Shown piece by piece: positions 63,601-64,000 of a stretch of DNA of 64,000 bases; positions within the stretch are counted from its first letter, which is position 1; the number at the start of each line of letters is the position of its first letter. The DNA is from Paragorgia papillata (lineage: Eukaryota; Cnidaria; Anthozoa; Scleralcyonacea; Coralliidae). The notes beneath the pieces were generated by a model. It did no database searches and was not told where the DNA came from. It saw only the letters and a program-made list of their open reading frames with translations. The position numbers were made by a program, and so were the translations under genes. The stretch lies in the NCBI GenBank assembly GCA_035771165.1, contig JAWNZC010000261.1:1553501-1617500 (forward strand), read 5' to 3'.

Positions 63601-64000
63601 TGTAACCTTTAAGGCCTTAATGTTATGTGTAACAATACAGTATGTGTAAATTCAAACCACTCAAATACTTTTTCTTAAATACATTTTCTTAAATACATCC
63701 ACTGTTTCTTCAACATTGTACAGGTATAACCATAATCCATTACAGAAGAGGTGTCTGAATTTACACATATTTATAAACACTAAAATTGTAATACAGATAT
63801 TTGTTTAAGCAATAATATCTAATACTGTCATTTGCACCTAAGTGGAAACACCACCTGTCAAAACAATGTTTGTGTTTAATTAAAACATGTTCAAAACTTA
63901 CAATGTAACTGTTTTGAAATTGTCACTGGGTGGCCGTGGGGTTGGCAAGACTTGATTGGCTAAGAGCACAAACATATACGTATCGAAGGGAAACATAATA

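Overview
The window looks like a repeat-rich metazoan nuclear contig, most probably cnidarian and perhaps anthozoan. That rests on spliced genes, AT-rich intergenic DNA packed with foldback elements, a G2E3-like HECT gene, and a full Polinton/Maverick of the type common in cnidarians. The species cannot be named from the sequence.

Layout. 1-1520 (minus): 3' part cut off by the window edge, a HECT-type ubiquitin ligase-like gene with Ser/Asn-rich and 22-residue repeats. 2.3-10.9 kb: foldback elements, a decayed mariner (7548-8565) and an apparently intact DDE transposon with ~410 bp inverted arms (transposase 9139-10200). 12895-14304: intact single-exon FAD amine oxidase of the sarcosine oxidase type. 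14987-15703: fragment of an SF3/Rep-like helicase. 16414-17669: Tc1-like transposase broken by frameshifts and by an inserted MITE. 18.4-26.7 kb: a nest in which a palindromic element was entered at a TA by a 6.86-kb array of four 1.6-kb palindromes and three 143-bp MITEs. 28104-31722: element with ~990 bp inverted arms around a decayed SWIM zinc-finger gene. 32877-37351: Ty3/gypsy LTR retrotransposon (minus) with 5-bp target duplication AGGAT. 37367-40640: non-LTR retrotransposon (minus) split by two MITEs. 42-47.2 kb: micro- and minisatellites and one possible decayed exon.

47425-61911 is a 14.5-kb Polinton with inverted ends starting AGTAGATAACC and a 6-bp target duplication AGTATC. A paralogous unoccupied copy of the insertion site lies near 63.2 kb. 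Gene order: triple-GRF zinc protein, Bcl-2-like protein, small Cys-rich ORF, integrase with chromodomain, penton-like minor capsid, pVI/core-like basic protein, double-jelly-roll major capsid, adenain-like protease; then on the minus strand two conserved Polinton proteins and the packaging ATPase; then a 21-bp minisatellite, a tRNA-like Pol III gene, a tiny zinc-finger ORF, an ATPase remnant, a promoter with Q/P-rich gene (plus), and protein-primed DNA polymerase B (minus, with an intron). Together these cover replication (POLB), integration (INT), packaging (ATP), maturation (PRO) and capsid (MCP, penton), so the element resembles an integrated virus genome. Two lesions, a 106-bp tandem duplication in the POLB 5' end and a GAAA-run frameshift in a small gene, suggest this copy is recently inactivated or contains assembly errors.

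Most noteworthy: the Bcl-2-like gene, the Pol III tRNA-like gene, and three AP-1-like heptamers upstream of a TATA box in each inverted end, all inside the Polinton. Single-base indel noise between the 1.6-kb palindromes suggests the assembly is imperfectly polished there.
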